64,000 bases of DNA, taken from positions 248,001-312,000 of the forward strand of contig CAWFGW010000007.1 of assembly GCA_963815495.1 (NCBI GenBank). Reading direction: 5' to 3'. The first letter of the stretch is position 1; each line of letters starts with the position of its first letter. The notes under the pieces were generated by a model. The model worked only from the letters and a program-made list of their open reading frames with translations, was not told where the DNA came from and made no database searches. Source of the stretch: CAWFGW01 sp963815495. GTDB lineage: Bacteria > Bacteroidota > Bacteroidia > Cytophagales > JAAEPT01. Made by a program: the position numbers and the translations under genes. Positions 63,570 to 64,000 of the stretch are shown one piece after another.

Positions 63570-64000
63570 ATGAATTTTTACTACTCTAATGAAAAATGGA
63601 AAGAAATTGATTTTTCCAGATTTAATCCTTTTTTAAAATATGCTATCTCTAACTATGGTCGTATAGTAAGTTATGTTGAAGATTTTAAAGAAGGCAATTT
63701 ACTTAAAGGAGGTGTCTTAGGAGGATATCCTATACTAAAAACACGTATGAATGGAGTTGACAGGACTATCTATCTCCATAAACTCGTAGCAGAATATTTT
63801 CTTGAAAAACCTAGTGAGGACCATCATTCTGTCATCCATCTGGATTTCAACAAAAAAAACAATCATACCTCAAACTTGAAATGGGCTACTAAAGTTGAGC
63901 TTGTTGCACATCATAAAAACAACCCTAATATCCTAGAGGCAAGAAAAAACAGCCCAAAACCACAAAAAGGACACAAACTCACATCAACAGACGTTATTCG
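63570..64000 (+). CDS. NUMOD4/HNH-type protein, partial (runs off right edge)
   Basis: At least 143 codons, frame open to the window end. N-terminal NUMOD4-like segment EKWKEIDFSRFNPFLKYAIS and NYGRIVSY, then an HNH-like core: LHKLVAEYFLEKP, SVIHLDFNKKNNHTSNLKWAT (His-x-Asp, Asn-Asn, Asn-Leu pattern). Its visible end KGHKLTSTDVI resembles the start of a NUMOD1-type helix-turn-helix. Such proteins are homing-endonuclease-derived and often act as DNA-binding regulators in Bacteroidota; nuclease activity cannot be judged without the C-terminus. Divergent from the adhesin operon. Confidence 0.78.
   Translation, partial: MNFYYSNEKWKEIDFSRFNPFLKYAISNYGRIVSYVEDFKEGNLLKGGVLGGYPILKTRMNGVDRTIYLHKLVAEYFLEKPSEDHHSVIHLDFNKKNNHTSNLKWATKVELVAHHKNNPNILEARKNSPKPQKGHKLTSTDVI

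Noticed and set aside
1..64000. tRNA, rRNA or insertion-sequence genes
   Set aside because: No cloverleaf-like segment, rRNA core sequence, transposase frame or terminal inverted repeat was recognised on reading through; a covariance-model scan would be decisive.

Overview
The window is low-GC DNA from a member of the Bacteroidota, most likely Flavobacteriales and perhaps close to Crocinitomicaceae (inference). The evidence is type IX secretion (T9SS) sorting domains, PorP/SprF outer-membrane proteins, a TonB receptor followed by DUF4249, giant gliding-type adhesins, a bTHX ribosomal protein gene, and recurrent TAnnTTTG promoter -7 elements just upstream of genes. It is chromosomal: pyrG, yidC, ilvC, dnaK and pyrB/pyrR are all present. 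I saw no tRNA, rRNA, CRISPR array or transposase.

Layout. 1-13.5 kb, minus strand: secreted proteins, namely a beta-helix/LamG giant protein running off the left edge, three paralogues sharing an N-terminal secreted domain with different C-termini, a small T9SS protein and a duplicated lamin-tail protein, with palindromic interspersed repeats between them. 13.7-24.8 kb: DUF4956 + VTC polyphosphate-polymerase pair, pyrR-pyrB, a PolX/PHP protein with a degenerate polymerase site, a GT9 glycosyltransferase, PorP/SprF, pyrG-yidC and a 45-aa bTHX gene. 25-37 kb: AraC regulator, ilvC, SPFH protein, lectin-type T9SS protein, HDAC-like deacetylase, frameshifted dienelactone hydrolase, DUF4249-TonB receptor. 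37.3-42.1 kb: membrane protein plus winged-helix regulator (both frame-disrupted), then a five-gene envelope cluster (diiron protein, sugar transferase, DgkA, DUF1361, DUF4173). The same 26-bp operator-like sequence precedes both the regulator unit and the cluster. 42.2-43.2 kb: a small phage-style XRE repressor module with a palindromic operator. 43.2-49.8 kb: dnaK behind a perfect inverted repeat, and a translationally coupled trio (purple acid phosphatase, 49-aa membrane peptide, GT39/GT22-like glycosyltransferase). 49.8-63.3 kb: PorP/SprF and a roughly 4165-codon adhesin with about 39 Ig-like repeats, including an almost identical 801-bp tandem array; its reading frame is broken by one in-frame TAA before the sorting domain. 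The right edge holds a partial NUMOD4/HNH-type gene.

How the genes relate. T9SS cargo and PorP/SprF partners dominate (surface adhesion or gliding). pyrR/pyrB/pyrG supply pyrimidines. YidC, DgkA, the sugar transferase, GT9 and DUF1361/DUF4173 concern the envelope. The best candidates for something undescribed are the operator-linked regulator/envelope cluster (37.3-42.1 kb), the XRE/two-small-gene module (42.2-43.2 kb) and the broken repeat adhesin. Four otherwise intact loci carry single-base frame or stop lesions, so raw-read verification matters before biological interpretation.
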